Below the pieces are notes generated by a model that did not search any database, was not told the origin of the DNA, and saw only the letters and a program-made list of their open reading frames with translations. A program made the translations under genes and the position numbers. A stretch of 64,000 nt of DNA from Piscirickettsiaceae bacterium (GTDB lineage Bacteria > Pseudomonadota > Gammaproteobacteria > Nitrosococcales > Methylophagaceae). Where the stretch lies: assembly GCA_013215775.1 (NCBI GenBank), contig JABSQO010000002.1, forward strand, positions 1 through 64,000, written 5' to 3'. This document shows positions 25,359 to 33,084 of this stretch, in pieces; position 1 is the first letter of the stretch; every line of letters starts with the position of its first letter.

Positions 25359-25958
25359 GTGAATACATTCTTGCCATTTATAAAAAAAGAAATCTACACG
25401 ACCCATGAAGCGGCCACCATATTGGGTGTAACAGCACGTACGATACAGCTTTGGGCTGATAGCGGTGTCATTAACGTCTGGAAAACACCTGGTGGTCATC
25501 GGCGAATTAATTTAGAGGAACTGGAGAAATTACTTAATGCTGTTTCCAGTATACCTCTATGCAATAAGTCGGAAAAAAATATGCTCAATCTTCTCATCGT
25601 CGAAGATGATGTTGATTTACTAAAGCTTTATCAATTGAAAATATCTCATTGGGATATTGATTTGAATCTAAATTGTGTACGTGATGGTTATGAGGCTTTA
25701 TTGATGATTGGTGAAACATCTCCAGACATCATCATTACTGATTTACATATGCCCAATTTAGATGGGTTTCATATGCTAGATGTTTTATGTAATCGAACTG
25801 AGTTACAGCATACTGAGTTCATCGTTGTAACAGGGTTAAGTCCTGAAGAGGTAGAAGAGAGAGGTGGAATTCCAGAGCGCGCTAAATTATTTCCTAAACC
25901 TACGCCGTTTGAAACGTTAGCATCTATTATTCATCAGCGAAGTAAGCGTGTTTCGTGA
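25359..25958 (+). CDS. MerR/excisionase-type HTH fused to a response-regulator receiver domain
   Basis: Residues ~10-60 are a MerR-like DNA-binding domain: YTTHEAATILGVTARTIQLW, then KTPGGHRRINLEEL. Residues ~75-195 are a receiver domain with acidic pair VEDD, phospho-acceptor Asp128 in ITDLHMPNLDG, the conserved Thr in VVTGLS and Lys in FPKPT, so it should be phosphorylatable. The HTH-before-receiver order is the reverse of usual response regulators. Start is GTG at 25359 with a weak CGGAA site. It heads a one-direction six-gene cassette with a kinase-like and a real kinase gene directly after. The target genes are unknown. Confidence 0.88.
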   Translation: MNTFLPFIKKEIYTTHEAATILGVTARTIQLWADSGVINVWKTPGGHRRINLEELEKLLNAVSSIPLCNKSEKNMLNLLIVEDDVDLLKLYQLKISHWDIDLNLNCVRDGYEALLMIGETSPDIIITDLHMPNLDGFHMLDVLCNRTELQHTEFIVVTGLSPEEVEERGGIPERAKLFPKPTPFETLASIIHQRSKRVS

Positions 25959-25973
25959 TAATGGGGAAATGTA

Positions 25974-27092
25974 ATGCCTTTTGTAAACCTGTTTGATGAA
26001 ATGACTGATGCAGTATTGATTGTCACCAAAGATGGAGAAATCTCATACCGTAATAACTCAGCTATCGAAATGATTGGTGGAGAGTCAATAGATGAGTTTG
26101 AATCTATCCATTTGGCTCGTGTGCTGACAGAGTTACTGGCAGGAAATATAGAGCCTCCGCTTAAAGTCTATATCAGGCGCGGGGTTGAAGTACGGGTAAG
26201 TGCTCTGAAGAATGGCTATTTACTGCTTGGTAAAGATATAACATCCAGCAAGCAATATGAAACACTAAAACAAAACTTCTTTAGCTTGCTTAATAACGAA
26301 CTACGTATACCCATACAGAATTTTGTAGACAAAATATCATTGGTATCAGAACAGTTGTCTAACCTCGATTGTGGTCAAGTCACGATTGAGAATGCGGTAA
26401 AAAATACTCAAAAAAGCAGTCGCGAGATCCAGTATAAAATGGATCGATTACTTTTGCTTTGTGAGCTATATGGTGAGCATAAGATTGTAACCGATGAACG
26501 CATTTTACCAGCAGAACTAATGCACGATGTTAGAGAGATGGTTGCTAGTCAAATCAATGAGAAAGAACTGCTCGTTACCATTATAACCAAAGACATTGAT
26601 GGTGCTGTTCTTTACGGTAGCAATGTATGGCTTTCACTGGCATTACGTGAGTGTTTAAGCAGAATGATTGATCAATGTAGCCAAGGCAGTACTATTTATC
26701 TAAAGCTTGTTCAACATGCTTATTTTCTGACTGTAGTAATCCAAAATTATGGATTAGGAGGGGCGCCTCAGATTGATGATGAAAATGTGGCTCCATCATT
26801 GTTAGATGAAACTTCCTCATTTTGTGTCGACCATAATTTGGACATCGGTTTATCAATCGCCAATATGATAGTCGAATTTCATGGCGGATCACTGAAAGTT
26901 GCTGAAGGGCTTGATGACACAACAATTATAGAGTTGCCTATTGGAGATGCGCGTATATTGTTTAAAGATGAGCTCGGTATCGAACAAACAAAACGATATG
27001 CTGACGATATCTCAACAATGATGGAGCGCGGTTATGTTATGAGCAGCTCTGATAGTGTTGCTACGACGAGCGAATCAGACAATGTTAAATAG
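25974..27092 (+). CDS. Histidine-kinase-like protein lacking the phospho-acceptor His (pseudokinase)
   Basis: The protein (372 aa) has an N-terminal PAS-like part (DAVLIVTKDGEISYRNNSAIEMIG, ~10-90), a helical dimerisation-like part from ~93 and an ATPase-like part (~180-315). In the H box the sequence is NNELRIPIQ where active kinases have HELRTPL, so Asn108 replaces the His. The N box (LRECLSRMID) and G1 box (QNYGLGG instead of DxGxG) are also altered, while GLSIANMIVEFHGG recalls the G2 end. It is likely inactive as a kinase and may act as a scaffold or regulator. No transmembrane segments. It overlaps the next gene by 11 bp. Confidence 0.8.
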   Translation: MPFVNLFDEMTDAVLIVTKDGEISYRNNSAIEMIGGESIDEFESIHLARVLTELLAGNIEPPLKVYIRRGVEVRVSALKNGYLLLGKDITSSKQYETLKQNFFSLLNNELRIPIQNFVDKISLVSEQLSNLDCGQVTIENAVKNTQKSSREIQYKMDRLLLLCELYGEHKIVTDERILPAELMHDVREMVASQINEKELLVTIITKDIDGAVLYGSNVWLSLALRECLSRMIDQCSQGSTIYLKLVQHAYFLTVVIQNYGLGGAPQIDDENVAPSLLDETSSFCVDHNLDIGLSIANMIVEFHGGSLKVAEGLDDTTIIELPIGDARILFKDELGIEQTKRYADDISTMMERGYVMSSSDSVATTSESDNVK

Positions 27093-30000
27093 CACAAAAA
27101 TCATTTTCTTTGCGACCTCTATTCTGATGGGCTTGGCAGGAAATATTGCCAATCTCGAACTTTTTTTTGGTGTTAACTTCCTATTTGGCAGCATAGCCAC
27201 AATGCTCGTGTTACGTATATCAGGTTGGGCTTGGGGTAGTTTGGCTGGATTTTTAATTAGCCTATATAGCCTTTATCTCTGGGGACACCCCTATGCCATT
27301 ATTATTTTTACTTTGGAGGCTGTTGTTGTTGGTTTTTTAATCCACAGCAAAAGGTTTGATGACTATGTACTAGCTGATATTACCTACTGGATTGTGATTG
27401 GTGGCCCACTTATCTATCTATTTTACACTCAAATGTTAGAGTTAGATGACCAAGTCAGCTACTTAATTATCGTTAAGCAATCTCTTAACGGCATATTAAA
27501 TACTGTTATTTCCAGCCTGATATTCATTGGTATATTATCTATAAGGCCAAACTTTTCCAGCTTAAAAATTCTGTTAAAACACGAATCTTGGCCATTACAC
27601 AAGTTAGTGCGTGTCGTACTCATGTTCTTTGCTATCGTGCCATTAATCATTATCATGACTATTTCAAATAGTTCTGAATTTAACAAAATTGAAACGCATT
27701 TAGATACTCAGATCAATGAAAAATTAATTATCGGTAAAAAGAGGCTTAATCAGTTCATCACTTGGCATGCCGCTCATGGGGATGTTTTAGTTGACCTTCT
27801 TGCCGACAGTCTCAATGACCAAAATGAAATTAAAAATAGTTTTGCAGACTGGTATTTACTGTCAACGCCACAAGAAATAGAGGGCTTAGTCATTGTTGAT
27901 AGCCAACACATATCACATGTTTTCGGTTCCAATGACTATAAGAATAAAATGGCCGAACTCACAGTAAATGAGCTTGATGCAATGTTGAGACAGGCTCCCT
28001 TAGAACTGAATTTTTCTAAACAAGATCAATTATTCTATCTAATACTACCTCGAAACCCAAAAGGTTTCACGGCACTTGTTGTGATGAAGGATGAAAGTAT
28101 TACTAAATTCTTACAGCAACTTTCTCCTAGCACTAACTGGTTTAGCGCTCTACAAGATAGTAATGGCAATGTGCTTGCGGATAATTCTACTAACGATATG
28201 TTTTTACTTAAAGACTATGTGCATAGCGAAGACACGTCTTATCTTCACCCTAAATTAGAGTCTAATTCACTACTTAAGCATTGGAAAACGTCCTATCGCT
28301 TTTCTGATGTTTCAGTAGCCAGCAATGATGCCATCAGACTTATGTTTGCAACGCCGATGGATGAGTATATTGATCTACTACAGAACACTTACTTTAGAAC
28401 GACCTTAATGACAATTCTTGCAGCTATTTTTATTCTCTTTGTTGCTCCCTTAGCATCAAGACTGTTCTTGAATCCCATTGAAACATTAATCGCTAATATA
28501 AAGCTGTTATCGAAATCCACTGCAAGAGATGATATTACATGGCCAAACTCATTATCTTCAGAGTTGAAATCTTTATTGGATAATTTTAAAAGCTTAATTT
28601 CAACAGTTAACAATAAGCAAGCTGAATTGTTGTTACTGCAAACAAAGAGCAGAAAACTAGCCGACAATGCAGTCTCAAGTGAGTCTTATATTAACCAAAT
28701 CCTGAATAATGTTGAAGATGGCATTGTGACAGCTGATGAACAAGGGATTATAAAGTCTGTTAATAAAGCAATTTATGGTTTATTTGACTATACGGCTGAT
28801 GAACTAATTGGCAAAAACATTGATATTTTTGTACCAGAAACATATAAAAAAGCGCATTCACAAGGATTTCATCGCTATCTACAAGCAGGAGAAAAGCATT
28901 TATTAGGGCTAAGAAGTGTAGAAGTAAAAGCGATAAAAAAAGGCGGTGAAATATTTGATATTGAAATTGGCGTTAGTGAATTAAAAACAGATGAAGAAAG
29001 AGTTTTTATTGCCATCATGCATAACATTTCGCACAGAAAGCACATTGAACACCGATTAATAGTAGAAAAACAGCGGATGTCTCGATTTTTTAATGCATCA
29101 ATGGAAGGTTTGTTTTTCCATGACAACGGCATAATTGTTGATGTTAATCAAACTGGCTTAAGGATGTTTGGGTATAGAAATGATGAAGTTGTCGAACATT
29201 CCTTCTTTGAATTTATCCCAGAACAATATCAAGAGCTTGCCATATCAATGATGGCAAAACATTCAACAGAAACATGGGAGCTTGAAGTTATTAAGAAAGA
29301 TGGCTCACTTATCCCTGTTGAAATACAAGGACAAGAAACGATTATTGATGATAAAAACATTCGAATTATTGCAATAAGGGACATCTCTGAACTTCATGCT
29401 TATCGAACTAAAATGGAGCAGCTTGTTAAGAAACGGACACAAGAGCTTAATGCTATTTGTACCTTAAGCCCTGATGGCTTTGTATTAATAAATCCACAGG
29501 GCAATATTGTTTATGCTAATGACTCATTTACCCAGATGACAGGACTATCCTTTCAAGGTTATGGCAGTATGACAATTGAGGATTTTTACCAGCAATTGTT
29601 TTTGTTGAGTGATGGATCTAAAAAGTTAGACACTAATAAACGTATTAACGGAAATTTACCTTCACAAACGATTCATCTAATTCGCCCTGCTAAACGAGTG
29701 TTAAGGTTTACCTCACGGAAAATGCAAGATCAAGATCAAGATCAAAACCAAAAGCTTCAGGGGACAGTATTATATTTTCATGATATCACTCATGAATCTG
29801 AACTAGATGAAATGAAGAGTGAGTTTTTGTCTACTGCTGCTCATGAATTGCGCACTCCGCTGGCGAGTATTCTAGGTTTCAGTGAACTGCTATTGATGCA
29901 TGACTATGATGAAGTTCAGCGTGTAGATTTAATCGATACAATTCATCGACAATCAGTAAATCTCAAACATTTATTGGATGAGTTATTAGATCTGGCACGT

Positions 30001-30516
30001 ATAGAGTCAAGGGCAGGGAAAGATTTTACTATTCTCTCGACTACTGTTGAGTCTGTTTTGTCTTTGTGCTGCCGGGATATGCGTAGTCTTAGTGGTAACT
30101 GTACATTAAAGAAAAAAATATCTGAAAGTTGGCCAAAAGTTCTGATAGATGAAGATAAGATACTTCAAGTATTGACCAATGTGATTGGTAATGCATTTAA
30201 GTATTCACCTGCAGGTGGTGAAGTCATTATCTCAACTGCAATACGTGAAAGTGAAGAAAAATCTCAATTTGGAATAATTGTTGAGGACCATGGTATTGGT
30301 ATGACGCTTCAGCAAATTAGTCGAGTTGGAGAACGGTTTTTCAGAGTTGATAATACAGGTTCAATTCCCGGAACAGGTTTAGGAATGGCTCTTGTAAAAG
30401 AAATTATAGAAATACATGGCGGTACGATAGAAATAGAGAGTCAGATTGGACTAGGAACAACAGTTTCATTATGGCTCCCAATAGATAATTCGGTTAGGGG
30501 GAGTAATGATGAGTAA
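27082..30516 (+). CDS. Multi-PAS membrane sensor histidine kinase
   Basis: An 1144-residue protein with an N-terminal multi-helix membrane region (to ~200), a periplasmic-like sensor region (~205-440), another membrane helix (~441-465), a linker, three PAS domains (about 538-650, 668-770, 793-900), a HisKA domain with His921 in AAHELRTPLAS, and an HATPase domain with N box NVIGNAFKYS, G1 DHGIGM, F box FFRVD and G2 GTGLGMAL. All catalytic parts are intact. The ATG at 27082 overlaps the stop of the preceding gene by 11 bp; the track's TTG at 27055 is less likely. A DQDQDQNQ stretch lies before HisKA. It should phosphorylate one or more of the three nearby receivers. Confidence 0.9.
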   Translation: MLNSTKIIFFATSILMGLAGNIANLELFFGVNFLFGSIATMLVLRISGWAWGSLAGFLISLYSLYLWGHPYAIIIFTLEAVVVGFLIHSKRFDDYVLADITYWIVIGGPLIYLFYTQMLELDDQVSYLIIVKQSLNGILNTVISSLIFIGILSIRPNFSSLKILLKHESWPLHKLVRVVLMFFAIVPLIIIMTISNSSEFNKIETHLDTQINEKLIIGKKRLNQFITWHAAHGDVLVDLLADSLNDQNEIKNSFADWYLLSTPQEIEGLVIVDSQHISHVFGSNDYKNKMAELTVNELDAMLRQAPLELNFSKQDQLFYLILPRNPKGFTALVVMKDESITKFLQQLSPSTNWFSALQDSNGNVLADNSTNDMFLLKDYVHSEDTSYLHPKLESNSLLKHWKTSYRFSDVSVASNDAIRLMFATPMDEYIDLLQNTYFRTTLMTILAAIFILFVAPLASRLFLNPIETLIANIKLLSKSTARDDITWPNSLSSELKSLLDNFKSLISTVNNKQAELLLLQTKSRKLADNAVSSESYINQILNNVEDGIVTADEQGIIKSVNKAIYGLFDYTADELIGKNIDIFVPETYKKAHSQGFHRYLQAGEKHLLGLRSVEVKAIKKGGEIFDIEIGVSELKTDEERVFIAIMHNISHRKHIEHRLIVEKQRMSRFFNASMEGLFFHDNGIIVDVNQTGLRMFGYRNDEVVEHSFFEFIPEQYQELAISMMAKHSTETWELEVIKKDGSLIPVEIQGQETIIDDKNIRIIAIRDISELHAYRTKMEQLVKKRTQELNAICTLSPDGFVLINPQGNIVYANDSFTQMTGLSFQGYGSMTIEDFYQQLFLLSDGSKKLDTNKRINGNLPSQTIHLIRPAKRVLRFTSRKMQDQDQDQNQKLQGTVLYFHDITHESELDEMKSEFLSTAAHELRTPLASILGFSELLLMHDYDEVQRVDLIDTIHRQSVNLKHLLDELLDLARIESRAGKDFTILSTTVESVLSLCCRDMRSLSGNCTLKKKISESWPKVLIDEDKILQVLTNVIGNAFKYSPAGGEVIISTAIRESEEKSQFGIIVEDHGIGMTLQQISRVGERFFRVDNTGSIPGTGLGMALVKEIIEIHGGTIEIESQIGLGTTVSLWLPIDNSVRGSNDE

Positions 30517-30895
30517 TAAAAAGATATTAATTATCGATGACCATGGTGATTTGAGAAAACTAGTCAGGATGACACTTGCATTTGGTGGCTATGAATTGCA
30601 TGAAGCAGAGGATGGTCAGCAAGGGCTTAGTTTGGCGAATGTTATTCAGCCAAAGGTAATAATTCTCGATGTGATGATGCCGGGAAGTTCTGATGGATAT
30701 GACGTCTGCCACAAAATAAAACTAAATCCTGCAACACAAGATATATTTGTCATCTTACTGACGGCAAGAGGACAAAAAAAAGATATTGAACAAGGAGGGT
30801 TGGTAGGTGCTGATTCCTATTTAGTTAAACCTTTTAGTCCATTAGAGCTTATTGAAAAAGTAAACGAGGGGATGAATACAATTGAAACAATGTGA
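30506..30895 (+). CDS. Single-domain response regulator (receiver only)
   Basis: A 129-residue receiver with IIDD acidic pair, Asp55 in ILDVMMPGSSDG, LLTARG and VKPFSP. No output domain is attached. It overlaps the kinase gene by 11 bp and the HD-GYP gene by 14 bp, so all are cotranslated. It resembles the receiver at 31731 closely (DLRKLVR, LVKPFSP), suggesting local duplication. As the next gene is an HD-GYP protein without its own receiver, this may be the separated receiver of an RpfG-like pair, which is inference. Confidence 0.9.
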   Translation: MMSNKKILIIDDHGDLRKLVRMTLAFGGYELHEAEDGQQGLSLANVIQPKVIILDVMMPGSSDGYDVCHKIKLNPATQDIFVILLTARGQKKDIEQGGLVGADSYLVKPFSPLELIEKVNEGMNTIETM

Positions 30896-31685
30896 TGATA
30901 CATTAAGGCTCGGATCGACAATATTTTCCCATGAGTTACTACCTCAAATAAATGCTGAATCACTCAATAGAAAGTTATTTGCCGTAGAACAGGAAAAGCT
31001 AACGGCTTATAAGCAGCTTGAGCGCTATAGCAGCGATATAGTCACAATAATTAAACAACGAGAAGATGCTTATAATGCTGTGGCAATGGCTCATCTTGAC
31101 ACGCTTCAACGGCTTGCTGTTGCAGCTGAATACAAAGATGATGATACAGGTGTTCACATTCTGAGAATGAGTAACTTCTCAGCCATCATTGCTCGCGCTT
31201 ACGGAATGGATAAAGAATATTGTAGATTATTGTTACAAGCCAGCCCCATGCATGATATTGGCAAAATCGGCATTCCTGACCGTGTGTTAAAAAAGCCAGG
31301 AAAACTGACTGAAGATGAATGGGAAGTTATGCGTAAACATCCTGAATATGGTTATGAGATACTTTCTGGCTCTGAAGTTCCTGTGATTATGTTGGCGGCA
31401 GAAATAGCCCTTGCACATCATGAAAAGTTCGATGGTAGTGGTTATCCAAATGGACTTTCCGGTACAGAAATTCCTCTTAGTGGTCGTATCGTAGCATTGG
31501 CAGATTTTTTCGATGCTGTAACAATGGATCGTTGTTATCGCCCTGCTATGACCGATGATAATGCACAATCTTTAATTGAAATAGGTAAAGGAAAACATTT
31601 CGATCCAGAGGTTGTTGATGCGTTTTTATCGGTACTAGATGAGCTTATAGCAACTAGAGATGAGATTAATAAATCTGATTTTTAA
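30882..31685 (+). CDS. HD-GYP domain c-di-GMP phosphodiesterase
   Basis: HD-GYP proteins hydrolyse c-di-GMP. Residues ~85-255 hold the HD motif (HDIGKIGIPD, His124), the AHHEKFDGSGYPNG block with a complete GYP, and the KGKHFDPEVVDAF end. The N-terminal ~80 residues are a helical, probably coiled-coil region (QEKLTAYKQLERYSSDIVTII). Unlike RpfG it has no fused receiver; the receiver is encoded by the preceding, overlapping gene. The start is TTG at 30882, inside the end of that gene. All metal ligands that I can identify are retained, so it is probably active. Confidence 0.9.
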   Translation: MKQCDDTLRLGSTIFSHELLPQINAESLNRKLFAVEQEKLTAYKQLERYSSDIVTIIKQREDAYNAVAMAHLDTLQRLAVAAEYKDDDTGVHILRMSNFSAIIARAYGMDKEYCRLLLQASPMHDIGKIGIPDRVLKKPGKLTEDEWEVMRKHPEYGYEILSGSEVPVIMLAAEIALAHHEKFDGSGYPNGLSGTEIPLSGRIVALADFFDAVTMDRCYRPAMTDDNAQSLIEIGKGKHFDPEVVDAFLSVLDELIATRDEINKSDF

Positions 31686-31730
31686 TTAGAGACAGTAGAT
31701 TGAACATATAAAATAATAGCGGGAAATAAC

Positions 31731-32099
31731 ATGCAAAAACAACTGCTTATTGTTGATGATGATGCTGATTTGAGAAAGTTAGTACGTAAGATATTAGAAT
31801 TTAGTGATTTTGAAATACATGAGTCTGACAATGGTCAAGATGCATTAAACTTTGTACTCCACACAAAGCCTGAAGTGGTTATTCTCGACATAATGATGCC
31901 TGGTGAAATTGATGGTTTTGAAGTTTGTAGGCAAATAAAATCAAATATAGCGACAGCTCATGTGAGAGTTGTTTTGTTGTCGGCATTATGTTTGAAAGAG
32001 GACCTTCAGAAAGGGGGTGAATCTGGTGCTGATGCCTACTTAGTTAAGCCATTCAGCCCTCAAAGCTTGCTGGATACAGCGAAAATTGTAGGGGGTTAG
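31731..32099 (+). CDS. Single-domain response regulator (receiver only), paralogue of 30506 gene
   Basis: A 122-residue receiver with IVDDD, Asp53 in ILDIMMPGEIDG, LLSAL and VKPFSP. It shares DLRKLVR, the D-I/V-MMPG core and AYLVKPFSP with the receiver two genes before. It lies 45 bp after the HD-GYP gene and is the last of the cassette; 75 bp further on is the rnpB relic. No partner outside the cassette can be named. Confidence 0.9.
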   Translation: MQKQLLIVDDDADLRKLVRKILEFSDFEIHESDNGQDALNFVLHTKPEVVILDIMMPGEIDGFEVCRQIKSNIATAHVRVVLLSALCLKEDLQKGGESGADAYLVKPFSPQSLLDTAKIVGG

Positions 32100-32174
32100 T
32101 GTCAAGTTAGAAAGGTGATGATGAAACGACAAAGTCCAGTAAGTTCTTGTCAAAGGAAAGGGTAAAGAGCTATT

Positions 32175-32235
32175 ACGTTTGCCCCAGAGGAATGATTGTT
32201 CTCGACAGATCCCAGCTTATGACCATTTAATTTTT
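32175..32235 (+). repeat. Decayed second copy of the rnpB 3' end (candidate attR)
   Basis: ACGTTTGCCCCAGAGGAATGATTGTTCTCGACAGATCCCAGCTTATGACC...TTTTT matches the last 61 nt of rnpB including the poly-T, with about eight substitutions and no gap. The P1 partner half is not present, so it cannot be a functional RNA. A further weak match, GTTCTTG at 32143, keeps the right spacing, so the original duplication may have been longer. Confidence 0.85.
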
Positions 32236-32537
32236 TATCCTACATAGACCTGGATGTTGGTTTTACTTTGTATGTGAATATTAGCTTATAGAGTCAAAGT
32301 GGGTTGCAAAGTTAGACTTCCGCTAATAGTTAATTTTTCCCTCCTTGAAATCCTTTGCTTGAATAACTTTTCTATTTATCTAGCAGTCTTATTTTAATCT
32401 AGAATTTACTTTAACTTATCACGCCACTTTTTTGATAAAAAAGTAGTCTTGTAGGACAATCGAACAGTTAATCTCCCACTTTAATAAAAATACGCTAAGT
32501 CATTGACGGTAAAAGGGGATTTTGTTGTTTTCGATGC
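32236..32537. other. Gene-free stretch upstream of mraZ promoter
   Basis: No ORF or known RNA is recognised. The only structure is an AT-rich hairpin ACTTTTTT-GAT-AAAAAAGT near 32427, which could be a weak terminator for the preceding cassette. Otherwise I see nothing in it. Confidence 0.5.
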
Positions 32538-32566
32538 TTGACACACCCTGATCACACTCCTATAGT
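32538..32566 (+). promoter_or_regulatory. dcw operon promoter (mraZ promoter)
   Basis: TTGACA at 32538-32543 and TATAGT at 32561-32566 with a 17-bp spacer form a near-consensus sigma-70 promoter. Transcription would start near 32573, just at the MraZ boxes. Confidence 0.85.
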
Positions 32567-32574
32567 GTCAAAAA

Positions 32575-32600
32575 GTGGGGAAAAGTGGATCAAAGTGGAT
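32575..32600 (+). promoter_or_regulatory. MraZ operator, three GTGG boxes with 10-bp period
   Basis: GTGGGG, GTGGAT and GTGGAT start at 32575, 32585 and 32595, separated by exactly one helical turn. This is the known MraZ recognition layout in other bacteria and implies autorepression of the dcw operon by its first product. Confidence 0.85.
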
Positions 32601-32621
32601 CATAAAAATGGAGAGTAACAA

Positions 32622-33074
32622 GTGTTTCGAGGCGTAGCAACTTTCAATCTAGATGTAAAAGGACGGATGGCAATACCTGCTAAGTTCCGTAAGCACTTGG
32701 ATGTCAGTTGTGAAGGTCGATTAGTTGTCACGATTGATCATGCTGAACACTGTTTACAGTTATATCCTTTGCCTGAATGGGAAGAGGTTGAACAAAAATT
32801 AGCTAAGTTACCTAGTTTAAATCCTCAAGTACGGAAATTAAAACGCATGTTGCTTGGTTATGCAACGGAATGTGAAATGGATAATAACGGTCGTATTTTA
32901 TTACCAGCGAAATTAAGAGAGTTTGCCGGTATGACAAAAAGTACGGTAATGATTGGTCAAGGTAACAAATTTGAATTATGGGATGAGCAAACTTGGAATG
33001 CCTTGATGGAAGAATGTTTGGAAGAAAATTTTGACGGTATATTACCGGCTGAGTTAGAAAACCTGTCTATTTAG
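32622..33074 (+). CDS. mraZ: Transcriptional regulator MraZ
   Basis: MraZ is an AbrB-like ring-forming DNA-binding protein that represses the dcw operon. It shows MFRGVATFNLDVKGRMAIPAKFR at the N-terminus and the repeated second half MDNNGRILLPAKLREFAG, the two swapped-hairpin DRxG-like motifs. Length is 150 residues. Start is GTG at 32622 with GGAGAG upstream. The operator boxes lie ~20 bp before the start, as expected for autoregulation. Confidence 0.97.
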   Translation: MFRGVATFNLDVKGRMAIPAKFRKHLDVSCEGRLVVTIDHAEHCLQLYPLPEWEEVEQKLAKLPSLNPQVRKLKRMLLGYATECEMDNNGRILLPAKLREFAGMTKSTVMIGQGNKFELWDEQTWNALMEECLEENFDGILPAELENLSI

Positions 33075-33084
33075 GGGTCTGATT

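Larger units (their letters stand above)
24933..32174. mobile_element. Candidate genomic island inserted at the 3' end of rnpB
   Basis: About 7.2 kb between intact rnpB and its decayed 3' copy. It holds a tRNA-Leu-like relic, a 9-bp repeat array and six signalling genes, all in one direction. As I recall, in Pseudomonas rnpB lies directly before mraZ, so the unoccupied order would be rsmI-rnpB-mraZ. No integrase, transposase or mobility gene is left in the window, so the element would be an old immobilised one. Alternative: a local rnpB duplication, followed by gene acquisition without an integrase. Confidence 0.6.

Noticed and set aside
25260-25499. 79-aa minus-strand ORF with FLLFLLFLLF
   Set aside because: The repeat in the protein is only the translated 9-bp array; the rest is antisense to the conserved HTH domain.
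24933-32174. Integrase or transposase within the proposed island
   Set aside because: All ORFs there were read; none has tyrosine or serine recombinase motifs or a DDE transposase pattern. The excisionase-like HTH is part of a response regulator.
32175-32235. A second functional RNase P RNA
   Set aside because: Only the last ~61 nt are present; the catalytic core and 5' half of P1 are missing.
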